Source of the DNA: Clostridia bacterium
Lineage (GTDB): Bacteria > Bacillota_A > Clostridia > Oscillospirales > CAG-272
Assembly: GCA_017453335.1 (NCBI GenBank)
Contig: JAFTKI010000072.1
Coordinates: forward strand, 1-30,232
Length of the DNA stretch: 30,232 nucleotides
Reading direction: 5' to 3'
This document shows positions 22,883 to 29,992 of this stretch, one piece after another (positions within the stretch are counted from its first letter, which is position 1; every line of letters starts with the position of its first letter). A program made the translations under genes and the position numbers. Under the pieces are notes generated by a model. That model was not told the origin of the DNA. It ran no database searches and was given only the letters and a program-made list of their open reading frames with translations.

Positions 22883-23579
22883 ATGATGAAAGAAAAGCTG
22901 ATGCAAATCACCGCCGAGCTGAATGTCGAGTATGTGAAGATATGGGAAGAGATCTGCAACATCGAAAGTCCGTGGAGCTGCAAAGAGGGGGTTGACACGG
23001 TTGGAGAATATTTTATCAAATATGCGAACGCGTGCGGCTGGCAGGCTGTGCCACCAACGGCGCAAACGCCATTCCGGAAGCGGCGTATAGATCATCGAGC
23101 TTGAAAAGTGCAAGGATAAGGACGGGCTCACCTGTTGTTGCACCACCGTCAACGGCGGAACCAAGCACAACATCATTCCCGGTGAATGTAAATTCATTGC
23201 CAACGTGCGTTTTTCCAAGCAAAGTCAGTTGGATGAATTTATCGAAACCGCCGAGAAGATCTGCGCGGATATCCGCGTTCCCGGCTGAAGCTGCAAAATG
23301 GTGATACCGCGTGTACGTCCCGCGATGGAGCTTTGTGACAGAAACATCGATCTTCTGAGCAGAATGAACGAGATCTGGCGAGAAAACGGCTTTGAAGAAG
23401 TAAAGGGGGGTTCCAACGCAGGCGGCTTCGATGCCGCAAACGTTTCACACAGCGGTGTGCCGACGGTTGACGGAATGGGAAATCTTGGCGGTTTTATTCA
23501 TACACCCAAGGAGTACGCGATTCTCTCTTCCCTTCCCGAATACGCAAAACGACTCGCCGTTCTCGCTTGGAATCTTTGA
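22883..23579 (+). pseudogene. Decayed M20-family peptidase
   Basis: Three reading frames together give pieces of an M20/M25/M40 zinc peptidase. Piece 1 (22883 to ~23040) is the N-terminus: KIWEEICNIESPWSCKEGVDTVGEYFIKYANACGW. Piece 2 (~23043-23078): GCATNGANAIPEAAYR. Piece 3 (~23080-23579): ELEKCKDKDGLTC..., then NVRFSKQSQLDEFIETAEKI, an in-frame TGA at 23286-23288, then CKMVIPRVRPAMELCDRNIDLL and the C-terminal zinc-ligand block GGFIHTPKEYAILSSLPEYAKRLA. Between pieces 1 and 2 about 150 residues are missing, including the GHxDTV zinc motif and the catalytic Glu-Glu. With one large deletion, two frame changes and one nonsense codon it cannot make an active enzyme. It sits between two paralogous EEP genes on the opposite strand. 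Confidence 0.85.
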
Positions 23580-23590
23580 AAAATCGCAAG

Positions 23591-23621
23591 ACAGGCACCC
23601 CGATCGGGGTGCCTGTAAGTT
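23591..23621. terminator. Bidirectional terminator between M20 pseudogene and EEP paralogue 2
   Basis: A perfect 26-bp palindrome (ACAGGCACCCCGA and its complement, 23591-23616), then AAGTTTTT on the plus strand. It lies 12 bp from both flanking stop codons. Confidence 0.85.
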
Positions 23622-23632
23622 TTTGTGCGCGG

Positions 23633-26600
23633 TTATTTGAATTTGAATTCGGTATAGATCGCAGGGTGGTCGGAGGGCATACCCATCACCAAGGAACTGT
23701 TCCAAAGCTTATTGAGGAAGGTTTGCTCGCCGCAATAGTTGTAGTACGAAACATCGATCTTTTCGGGATGGTTGGTAAAGAACCAGTCGATGTTGCGCTC
23801 GTCTCTGTACGCGCGCTCGGCAATCTCGTCCAACGCCGTCATATCCATATAATCGTTATTCTTATACAGTGCGATCGGAGTGGAGTGCGCCTCCGAGTTC
23901 ATGTCGCCCGTGACAAAGATCGGCATATCCTCACCCACGCGGGACTTCAGCTCGCGCAAAAGAATATTGACCTGCGCAATTTGTACCGATGCCACAAAGT
24001 CCAAGTGAACGTTCACCACGGTAAAGGTCTTCCCGGTGTTGTTATCGGTCAGGGTCAGATAGGTTGCGCAACGCGGAAAACTGGAGCCAGACGCAATGGA
24101 ACCCGAAGTATTAACGGTTTCGGAAAGCCAGAAGGTACCCGAACGCGTCAAGTCGGGCGTGAAGCGATCCTTTGCGTAAAGGATCACGGAGTAAGACGCC
24201 TTACCTGCGTTGGAGGTGTCGCCCGGCACCCATCTGGGAAGTCCCCAGAAAACGCCGTAATATCCGTTGCCCGTGAAGCACTTGTTGTTTACGTCGCTGA
24301 CCATGACGTCATCGTCTGCGCTGCTTGCTACAAAGTCGATCTCGGGCTGAACCGCATAATCGTTCAGGAAATCATCCAAGAATCCTGCCCAAGGCTCTTG
24401 CGACGTCCAGATATCGGGCAGATAATCCACGATCAGATTCCATTCTGCCTTTTTGATATCGGCATTGTCCTTTGCTCCCATGTTGTACGCCATCAAGGTC
24501 AACTCATCATCTACAGGAACGGTAACCGAGGATGCAAACTTCCAAGAGCTATTGCCTGCAGTCATTTTCTCCTCAATGGTCTCGATAAAATATTCAATCG
24601 ATTCCGAAAGCTCGGAGGTATTCGTACCCGAGATCACGATCACGTGGGGTTCCCCCTGCGTGCGGATGGTGCGTCCCGTCACCGTATCGGAAACGGGGGT
24701 TGCCTTACCGATCAAGAGCTTTGCGCTTCTGCTGCAAGATTGCGCATCGGAAAGCACGGGAAGCGAAATACCTGTCAGCTTGGCGATCTCATCCGACATA
24801 CGCTTTGCCAAAAGCTCCTCGCTCATCGTGTCAGAGCTTGCGTAAATGATTGCATAATCCTCCAAGAGGACATCATTGAGCACCATCGGCTCCACCTGAT
24901 AGATTCCTTCAAGGCAGGAGATCACACGCGTTTTTCCAACAAACTTGGTTCCATCGTCTGCAACCGTGTACGGAGTGACCTCGATCACCACGTCCTGGGA
25001 AAGCGGGATTCCCGTAAGCGTGATCGCTCCCAAATATTTACTTGACAAGCTACTTGCGGTTACCTGAGAAATCGTGCCATTGCTTGCAACCGCATTCAAA
25101 GAAGTATAAACAGTATCGGTCTCTCTGGTGGTTTCGGCGGTCTGTTCGCCGGTATGAACCGTCATTTGGAAGCCGATCTTCTGATAAGCGTCCAGCGCGT
25201 TGACACCGGCAACAAAGCGAAGATCCGCGCGGCCGTTGGTAACCGCCACACTCTGCTGTACCCCGCGAAGCATCGGTTCTGCCCCAACAACGTAAGACTC
25301 GGTATCATCGGAATCCGCCGCAACAAACGAAACGCCGCAAAGAGAAGACATATTCTTCAATGCCGCAGACATCGTGGCACCCGTCACCTTGGTAATTCCC
25401 GAAGCAACCGTTGCGCTCGGACCGACATAGGTCACATTGGAAACAACAGGCGCGCTGATTGCCCAGCTTTGTCCGCTGTAGCTACCCGCCTGCAGCGTGT
25501 AATTGCCCGAATTGTGCGGAACCAGCACATCGGTTCCCAGCTTGGTGGTAACCACACCTGCCGCGTATCCGCCTGTGATCACACCATTACACAGCATACC
25601 CGCAAAGTTGCCCGCATAGCCGTTTTCGGAGGTGATCTTTCCAACGTTGATGCAATCGGTGATCTCAGCGCGGTAGGTAATGGGAGATGCGATTCCGATC
25701 ATTCCGCCCGCATACTGACCGCCGCTTACAGTACCGTAGTTGATACAGTTTTCAAAGGTATAATAGGCGTAGTTTGCACTCGGACCGCCCGTGTCGTAGT
25801 CGTGGGAGCTGCCCACAAGACCGCCCGCGCGAGAGCCTGAGGTAATGGTTCCGTAGTTGATGCAATCATAGAACACACGCAACCGCTTGCCGCCCTGATC
25901 CGCTTTGTTGGTCGCACGTCCCAAAAGAGAACCCGCCATGCTGTCGTAAGCAGTTCCGGTAGAGGTAATGCTGCCGTAATTGATGCAGGACGTAAAATAC
26001 ATGGAGTTTGCACCCGTTCCAACGTTGCCCACAACACCCGATACGTGGTTGGGACCCGTAACGGTTGCGTAGTTGGTGCAGTTGGTAAAGCGCGAGTTGC
26101 TTCCGTTTGCCTGGCCCATAACAGCACCCGTGCAGATGCCGTTGCCGCTGACCGTTCCCTGCGTTTTACAGCCCGTCATGATCAGATCGCCGTAGTTCTC
26201 GCCGATCCAGCCGCCAACCAGATTGCCCGTTGCGGAAGAGGACAGGTTGATATTCATCGTGCATCCGTAGAAGGAGGCAACACCGGTCAGCGTGGAGTAA
26301 AGACCGCCTACCTGACTGCCCGTCAGACCGCTTCCCGTTATGTAAAAGGTCACATTTTGGTAAATGATCTCACAGGTATCGGAGGACGCCTCGGCAAACA
26401 GCGAGGTGCTTCCCGTGAGAACCATCGGTACCGAACCGGTACCGAATCCGATGTTTTTGATATAGCTCGTTGCGTTTCCAACCGAGCTGCCCGCCGCAAA
26501 TTTGAACAAAGCAGAGCTACGGCTGCCCGAATAGGTCAGGCTGTAGCCGTTGCCGTTGAGCACGGTTCCGGGATAGATCGTAACTGTTCCGGAGAAAGAG

Positions 26601-26791
26601 GAATTCAACGCAATATCATTTTTCAAAAGAATATTTCCGCCCGACGACAGCGCACTGTACAACTGAGACGCCGTAGAAACAGCGGTGTACGTGATTCCGT
26701 CAACGGTTTCCGAGGCGGCACTTACCCCAATCGGAAAGATCGCCACCAGCATTGCCGCGATCAGCATTAGCGATACGATGCGTTTTTTCAT
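23633..26791 (-). CDS. Secreted GLUG-like repeat protein with C-terminal EEP nuclease/phosphatase domain (paralogue 2)
   Basis: 1052 aa. Same layout as the gene at 19366-22572: signal peptide MKKRIVSLMLIAAMLVAIFP (cleavage near AAS/ETV), beta-helix/GLUG-like repeats (AGSLLGRATN, AGGLVGSSHDYD, YAGGMIGIA, GYAGNFAGML; about 95-430), a beta domain starting LRGVQQSVAVTNGRADLRFVAG (about 510-630), a GH67-N-like segment (YASSDTMSEELLAKRMSDEI, about 645-755), and an EEP domain with AYNMG, SQEPW, VVNVHLDF, VTGDMNS, NIDWFFTN and SDHPAIY. The ATG at 26791 follows AAAGGAG by eight bases; the longer frame needs a TTG start. The paralogues probably arose by duplication and have since diverged strongly, although the catalytic blocks remain. 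Rich in Ser, Thr, Asn and Gly, as is common for exported proteins. Substrate unknown. Confidence 0.85.
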   Translation of the reverse strand: MKKRIVSLMLIAAMLVAIFPIGVSAASETVDGITYTAVSTASQLYSALSSGGNILLKNDIALNSSFSGTVTIYPGTVLNGNGYSLTYSGSRSSALFKFAAGSSVGNATSYIKNIGFGTGSVPMVLTGSTSLFAEASSDTCEIIYQNVTFYITGSGLTGSQVGGLYSTLTGVASFYGCTMNINLSSSATGNLVGGWIGENYGDLIMTGCKTQGTVSGNGICTGAVMGQANGSNSRFTNCTNYATVTGPNHVSGVVGNVGTGANSMYFTSCINYGSITSTGTAYDSMAGSLLGRATNKADQGGKRLRVFYDCINYGTITSGSRAGGLVGSSHDYDTGGPSANYAYYTFENCINYGTVSGGQYAGGMIGIASPITYRAEITDCINVGKITSENGYAGNFAGMLCNGVITGGYAAGVVTTKLGTDVLVPHNSGNYTLQAGSYSGQSWAISAPVVSNVTYVGPSATVASGITKVTGATMSAALKNMSSLCGVSFVAADSDDTESYVVGAEPMLRGVQQSVAVTNGRADLRFVAGVNALDAYQKIGFQMTVHTGEQTAETTRETDTVYTSLNAVASNGTISQVTASSLSSKYLGAITLTGIPLSQDVVIEVTPYTVADDGTKFVGKTRVISCLEGIYQVEPMVLNDVLLEDYAIIYASSDTMSEELLAKRMSDEIAKLTGISLPVLSDAQSCSRSAKLLIGKATPVSDTVTGRTIRTQGEPHVIVISGTNTSELSESIEYFIETIEEKMTAGNSSWKFASSVTVPVDDELTLMAYNMGAKDNADIKKAEWNLIVDYLPDIWTSQEPWAGFLDDFLNDYAVQPEIDFVASSADDDVMVSDVNNKCFTGNGYYGVFWGLPRWVPGDTSNAGKASYSVILYAKDRFTPDLTRSGTFWLSETVNTSGSIASGSSFPRCATYLTLTDNNTGKTFTVVNVHLDFVASVQIAQVNILLRELKSRVGEDMPIFVTGDMNSEAHSTPIALYKNNDYMDMTALDEIAERAYRDERNIDWFFTNHPEKIDVSYYNYCGEQTFLNKLWNSSLVMGMPSDHPAIYTEFKFK

Positions 26792-27114
26792 CGTTTCGTC
26801 TCCTTTCAAAATAAAAGATAAATTGATACACTGCCATTATGATACACTAGTTTTCCAAAAAATTCAACAGTAAAATCAAAACTTTTATAAATTTTTTATA
26901 AAAAAACTATAATAATAATGATATAATCATTGATTTTGCGCAGAGTTCCGCGTTTGTCTGTCAAGTGTGCCAAAAATGCGCTCGGCATAGCAAAAAACGG
27001 GAATCGCATAAACCACCAAAAAAACGGATATACTATATCCAGCCGGAGCAAAACGAAGAATTTTTCGTCGGCTTGATAGCAGACAATTTTCCGAGCGGAA
27101 AGGAGTAACGGCTC
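26792..27114. other. Divergent intergenic region
   Basis: Carries the promoter of EEP paralogue 2 on the minus strand. Toward DUF378 there is a near-palindrome at 27026-27040 around GGATATAC/TATATCC, with GCATA (27006-27010), an 18-bp gap and TATACTA (27029-27035) weakly resembling a sigma-G promoter. Very AT-rich at 26880-26930. No ORF. Confidence 0.5.
26839..26867 (-). promoter_or_regulatory. Sigma-A promoter of EEP paralogue 2
   Basis: Minus strand TTGAAT (26867-26862), 17-bp spacer, TATCAT (26844-26839). Four of six -35 and five of six -10 bases match consensus. Confidence 0.65.
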
Positions 27115-27330
27115 ATGATTATGGATAGAATCGCGCTGATTCTGACAGTGATCGGCGCCTTGAACTGGGGAAGCATCGGACTGTTCCAATTTGACATCGT
27201 GGCATGGCTGTGCGGCGGACAGTCCTCTCTGCTCTCGCGTGTGATTTACACCGTAGTTGGGTTGGCAGGTATCTGGTGCATCTCGCTGATCTTCCGCGCG
27301 CGCGAATCCTTCGATCAGATCGAGGACTGA
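27115..27330 (+). CDS. DUF378 family small membrane protein
   Basis: 71 aa. The sequence begins MIMDRIALILTVIGALNWGSIGLF, the characteristic DUF378 (YuzA-like) start, with the GALNWGxxG motif. Two transmembrane helices (about 5-27 and 40-60) are separated by a short loop FDIVAWLCGGQSSLLSR; a charged tail ARESFDQIED follows. Function of the family is unknown. AAAGGAG nine bases before ATG 27115 supports the start. A terminator-like hairpin (27358-27387) separates it from the retron downstream on the same strand. Retrons with two-helix effectors are known, but DUF378 is widespread without retrons, so a link is only a possibility. Confidence 0.9.
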   Translation: MIMDRIALILTVIGALNWGSIGLFQFDIVAWLCGGQSSLLSRVIYTVVGLAGIWCISLIFRARESFDQIED

Positions 27331-27357
27331 GGACGCTTTCAAAAAAAGAGGATGCCT

Positions 27358-27390
27358 TGGCGCACCTGCGAAAAAGCAGGTGCGCCATCT
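27358..27390 (+). terminator. Hairpin after DUF378
   Basis: A perfect 12-bp GC-rich stem TGGCGCACCTGC (27358-27369) with GCAGGTGCGCCA (27376-27387), loop GAAAAA, followed by a weak T-rich tail (TCTCTATT). Probably ends the DUF378 transcript. Confidence 0.6.
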
Positions 27391-27456
27391 CTATTCGCCT
27401 GCGGCGAGTGATATGCACTTCGTGCGTTGGAATTTTTTCTTTTTACAACAAACACT

Positions 27457-27522
27457 TACCGCCAAGCCTTGAACAAGATGAAATTAAATTTTGCTTTTCC
27501 CCTAGAAAAAGGCTTGGCAGTA
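27457..27522. repeat. Inverted repeat overlapping the retron promoter
   Basis: A 14-bp arm (27457-27470, core GCCAAGCCTT) is inverted with one mismatch at 27509-27522 (core AAGGCTTGGC), 38 bp apart. The right arm falls in the spacer between the -35 and -10 of the candidate retron promoter, so it could be an operator or a cruciform. Confidence 0.6.
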
Positions 27523-27531
27523 TGCTATACT
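27503..27531 (+). promoter_or_regulatory. Candidate retron promoter (extended -10)
   Basis: TAGAAA (27503-27508, 4/6 to TTGACA), 17-bp spacer, TATACT (27526-27531) preceded by TGC, giving an extended -10 (TGnTATACT). The expected start seven to eight bases later is at about 27538-27539, exactly where the a1 repeat of the predicted ncRNA begins. Confidence 0.6.
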
Positions 27532-27538
27532 AATCTTC

Positions 27539-27721
27539 GAACAATAGCGTTATTCGATTTTATCGAGCCGTGAGCGAGTCGCTCTCGGTAACCCGCAATT
27601 CCCCGTATTCGCTGTCGCTCAGCGAAAAGTCTTGGAGTAAGTCGCGCAAAAATTTGCGCTGAGTGCGGCATAGCCGCACTACTTTACACCTTCGCCTTTC
27701 CGTATACAATCAGTATTGTTC
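27539..27721 (+). ncRNA. Predicted retron msr-msd ncRNA
   Basis: Bounded by GAACAATA (a1, 27539-27546) and its exact complement TATTGTTC (a2, 27714-27721). a1 is followed by GCG, the TAGC-type context in which the branching G (27547) lies in known retrons. msr part: GTTA/TAAC (27549-27552, 27589-27592) encloses a TCGAT-TTT-ATCGA hairpin (27554-27566) and a CCGTGAGCG/CGCTCTCGG hairpin (27568-27588). msd part: a TTCGCTG/CAGCGAA hairpin (27608-27626), then a GG(a)GTAAGT/ACTTTAC(a)CC stem (about 27634-27690) carrying GCGCAAA/TTTGCGC (27644-27659) and AGTGCGGC/GCCGCACT (27662-27680). a2 ends five bases before the ribosome binding site of the reverse transcriptase. The structure was read by eye; exact msr/msd limits are unknown. 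Confidence 0.65.
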
Positions 27722-27736
27722 AAAAAAGGAGTTCTT

Positions 27737-28660
27737 ATGATCGTTTACCGTGAGTTATCAACGCTCTCGCGCGACCTCGGGATCCCCGCAAAAACGCTTT
27801 ACGCGGTCAGCAACGCGCAGGACAAGCATTATCGTCTGATCAAAATTCCCAAAAAAGACGGCACCGATCGTACGCTTTCGATCCCCGACGAAATTCTGAA
27901 AAAGATTCAACGCGCGATCTCCGAGCAATTGCTCTCCCGCGAACCGATCTCGCGGTATGCAACCGCATACCGTCCCGCATCGGGAATTTTGAAAAACGCT
28001 TTGCCGCACGTAGGAAAAGCCAAGCTTCTCAAGCTGGACATCCTACATTTTTTTGACAGTATTCTGTATTCTGCGGTGAAAGAGCGTGCATTTCCCGCAG
28101 ATCGCTACTCCGAGTCCAACCGCATCCTGCTTTCCATGCTGTGCTATTATCGGGACACGCTTCCCCAAGGTGCGCCATCATCCCCTGCCATCACCAATAT
28201 TATTATGCGCGATTTTGACGAAGCCGTGGGAGCATGGTGTGCCGAGCGAAAAATCGCGTATACTCGATACTGCGATGATATGTCTTTTTCGGGAGACTTT
28301 GACGAGGAGGAAGTGATTGAATACATTGCTGCCCGATTGAAGGAGCTCGGCTTTACGCTCAATCGCCGCAAAACGGTTGTGAAGACCAACTCACAGCAAC
28401 AAACCGTTACGGGGATCGTTGTCAATCAAAAACCGAATATCTCCGCAAAGTACAAACGCGAGATCCGCCAAGCCGTTTTTTATTGCACAAAATTTGGCGT
28501 AACCGAACATCAAAAACAAATCGGAAGCTCGCAATCCCCCGTTGCTTACTTGCAAGCACTTTTGGGAAAGATCAACTACGTTTTGCAGGTCTGCCCGAAT
28601 GATACGAGCTTTGCGGCATACCGTAAGAGTGTTCTGGCATTGCTTGAAAAAAACAGATAA
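27737..28660 (+). CDS. Retron-type reverse transcriptase
   Basis: 307 aa. Synthesises msDNA from the adjacent ncRNA, primed from a branching G. Domains in order: RT1-2 HYRLIKIPKKDGTDRTLSIP (31-50); the retron-specific NAxxH as Asn87-Ala-Leu-Pro-His91; motif A KLDILHFFDS with Asp101; LPQGAPSSPAITNI (142-155); the catalytic YCDD (178-181, Ala of the usual YADD replaced by Cys); GFTLNRRKT (205-213); and the retron-specific Val-Thr-Gly (224-226). The C-terminal thumb (240-307) has no extra fused domain. Length and motifs separate it from group II intron and DGR RTs. AGGAG (27727-27731) fixes ATG 27737. A terminator follows the stop immediately, so it is the last gene of its transcript. No recognised effector is adjacent. 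Confidence 0.93.
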   Translation: MIVYRELSTLSRDLGIPAKTLYAVSNAQDKHYRLIKIPKKDGTDRTLSIPDEILKKIQRAISEQLLSREPISRYATAYRPASGILKNALPHVGKAKLLKLDILHFFDSILYSAVKERAFPADRYSESNRILLSMLCYYRDTLPQGAPSSPAITNIIMRDFDEAVGAWCAERKIAYTRYCDDMSFSGDFDEEEVIEYIAARLKELGFTLNRRKTVVKTNSQQQTVTGIVVNQKPNISAKYKREIRQAVFYCTKFGVTEHQKQIGSSQSPVAYLQALLGKINYVLQVCPNDTSFAAYRKSVLALLEKNR

Positions 28661-28703
28661 AAAAACGGTTCCTTCCGCCAAAATCGGGGAAGGAACCGTT
28701 TTT
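28661..28703. terminator. Bidirectional terminator after the retron RT
   Basis: A 16-bp perfect stem (28661-28676 with 28688-28703; AAAAACGGTTCC... and its complement) starts directly after the RT stop codon and ends in TTTTT. It also serves the convergent PHP gene. Confidence 0.95.
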
Positions 28704-28710
28704 CATTTTA

Positions 28711-29733
28711 TCAATTCTCGTTGAACAATTCGTCGGTAAAATATGCGTTGGTCTGCGCGGGCTTTCCTGTATGGTCTACCACAGTAAAGCGCACATAAAT
28801 ATCACGCGGCTCAACCTCAAAAACAGCCTCGTTCACGCTCTCACCCTCGGGAGCCAGCACAAGCCTTGCCTTGCGGCGCGCCGTATTCATGTAAATCTTT
28901 TTCGCATCGGAGCAGGTAAGGTGAATCTTTCCGTCCTCCATCCAAAGCGCGTGGATCTCGGGACCCTGCGAAGCATAAAAATTACCTGCCAAGAGCGCAT
29001 CGGTAATGGTCTTATACTCCAACTGATCGGCTTTGATCATGGTAAACGCACCGCATGCATCGAATTGGGGATCGTTGATATCCCCACAGCAGTGGTTATC
29101 GTCTGCTGCAACACAGAAAATGCGCTCGCCCGCGCGGAGCATATCGTCATAGATGTGGCTGTTGTTATCCTCATAACCACCCATCAAACACCCATAGTTA
29201 CAAATTTCCATTGCGTGCATACCGTGGTAATTGGTATACTCGGGATAATGCTCGTTCGACCAGGTGGGATGGTTGTAGATCACAAAAAATCCGTTCTCAC
29301 GTGCCGTGGTCATCATCGCGGTGATATTTTCGGGTGTATACTCCAGCTTGGCGGGCGGAAATGCAGTGTTGTAGGTAAACTTCCCCTCGTTTTTGCTCTC
29401 ATACGAATTTTGATAGTACACCTCTTGCGTGTTGTGATCAGGATCGAGCGCGATGATGTTAAAGTGGCAGACCTTTCCGATGGTTTTGTACAGCTCATCG
29501 GGGGCGTGTACCGTGAGTTCACAGCCCGTCAGTGCCAAAAAGGTTTCATCGGTCAGATCATGGTGCGGAACCATAACATGGTGATCGGTATAGGCATACA
29601 CCGAGTATCCGCGATCCATATAATACTTTTTGACTTCCTCGGGCGTAAATACACCGTCCGAAACGGTGGAATGGCTATGCAAATTGGCTTTGTAAAAGCG
29701 ACCGCCCTCGGGCAACAGGTATTTTTTCATCAT
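28711..29733 (-). CDS. PHP-domain metal-dependent phosphoesterase
   Basis: 340 aa. The PHP fold is clear from NLHSHSTVSDG (about 17-27), YTDHHVMVPHH (about 48-58), LTGCELTVHA (about 68-77), HFNIIALDPDHN, IYNHPTW (about 152-158) and AADDNHCCGD (about 208-217), which supply the metal-binding His/Asp/Glu set. Such proteins hydrolyse phosphate esters (for example nucleoside or histidinol phosphates); the substrate here is unknown. The C-terminal ~90 residues form a beta-rich tail (KIHLTCSDAKKIYMNTARRK...), as in PHP proteins annotated as histidinol-phosphatase-like, without membrane segments. GGAGG six bases before ATG 29733 supports this start; ATG 29730 is the alternative. Own consensus promoter, convergent with the retron. 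Nothing links it functionally to the RT. Confidence 0.88.
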   Translation of the reverse strand: MMKKYLLPEGGRFYKANLHSHSTVSDGVFTPEEVKKYYMDRGYSVYAYTDHHVMVPHHDLTDETFLALTGCELTVHAPDELYKTIGKVCHFNIIALDPDHNTQEVYYQNSYESKNEGKFTYNTAFPPAKLEYTPENITAMMTTARENGFFVIYNHPTWSNEHYPEYTNYHGMHAMEICNYGCLMGGYEDNNSHIYDDMLRAGERIFCVAADDNHCCGDINDPQFDACGAFTMIKADQLEYKTITDALLAGNFYASQGPEIHALWMEDGKIHLTCSDAKKIYMNTARRKARLVLAPEGESVNEAVFEVEPRDIYVRFTVVDHTGKPAQTNAYFTDELFNEN

Positions 29734-29760
29734 CCGTATCCTCCAAAAATTGTTGGATTT

Positions 29761-29789
29761 ATTATACTACAAAATCAGTAGCCTGTCAA
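29761..29789 (-). promoter_or_regulatory. Consensus sigma-A promoter of the PHP gene
   Basis: On the minus strand, TTGACA (29789-29784), 17-bp spacer, TATAAT (29766-29761): perfect. The start near 29754 gives a short leader. Confidence 0.9.
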
Positions 29790-29883
29790 CCGAAAATTCA
29801 GAAAAACGGAGTAGTACCTCGTTAAAACAAAAACTTCGGCTCCGCTTAGGATGACATGCGGACGGAAAGCTATATCTTTAACC

Positions 29884-29939
29884 TGTAGGGACCGGCGTCC
29901 AAACTTTGCTACGCAAATGTTTGGACGCCGGTCCCTACA
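29884..29939. repeat. Long palindrome TGTAGGGACCGGCG...
   Basis: 21-bp arms (29884-29904 and 29919-29939) are exact complements and continue as TTTGC/GCAAA after a one-base bulge, giving a 26-bp stem with a 3-nt loop. The TGTAGG start and GC-rich stem resemble the smaller hairpins at 238-315. Neither strand has a T-run, so it is a repeat rather than a terminator. Confidence 0.75.
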
Positions 29940-29992
29940 AATTTGTGCGTATTTTTCAAATAGTGCGCCTGTCCATGCGGTTGATTTATGAA

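Noticed and set aside
23286..23288. In-frame TGA at a probable Cys position in the M20 gene, read as possible selenocysteine
   Set aside because: The same gene has two frame changes and a large deletion, and I saw no clear SECIS-like hairpin just after the TGA. Decay explains it better.
27457..27522. Alternative a1/a2 pair of the retron RNA
   Set aside because: This inverted repeat is too close together (38 bp) and lies before the promoter -10. The pair at 27539-27546 and 27714-27721 fits the retron layout far better.
28711..29733. PHP phosphoesterase as the retron effector
   Set aside because: It is on the opposite strand, convergent, with its own perfect promoter and a shared bidirectional terminator. 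Nothing in the sequence ties it to the RT.
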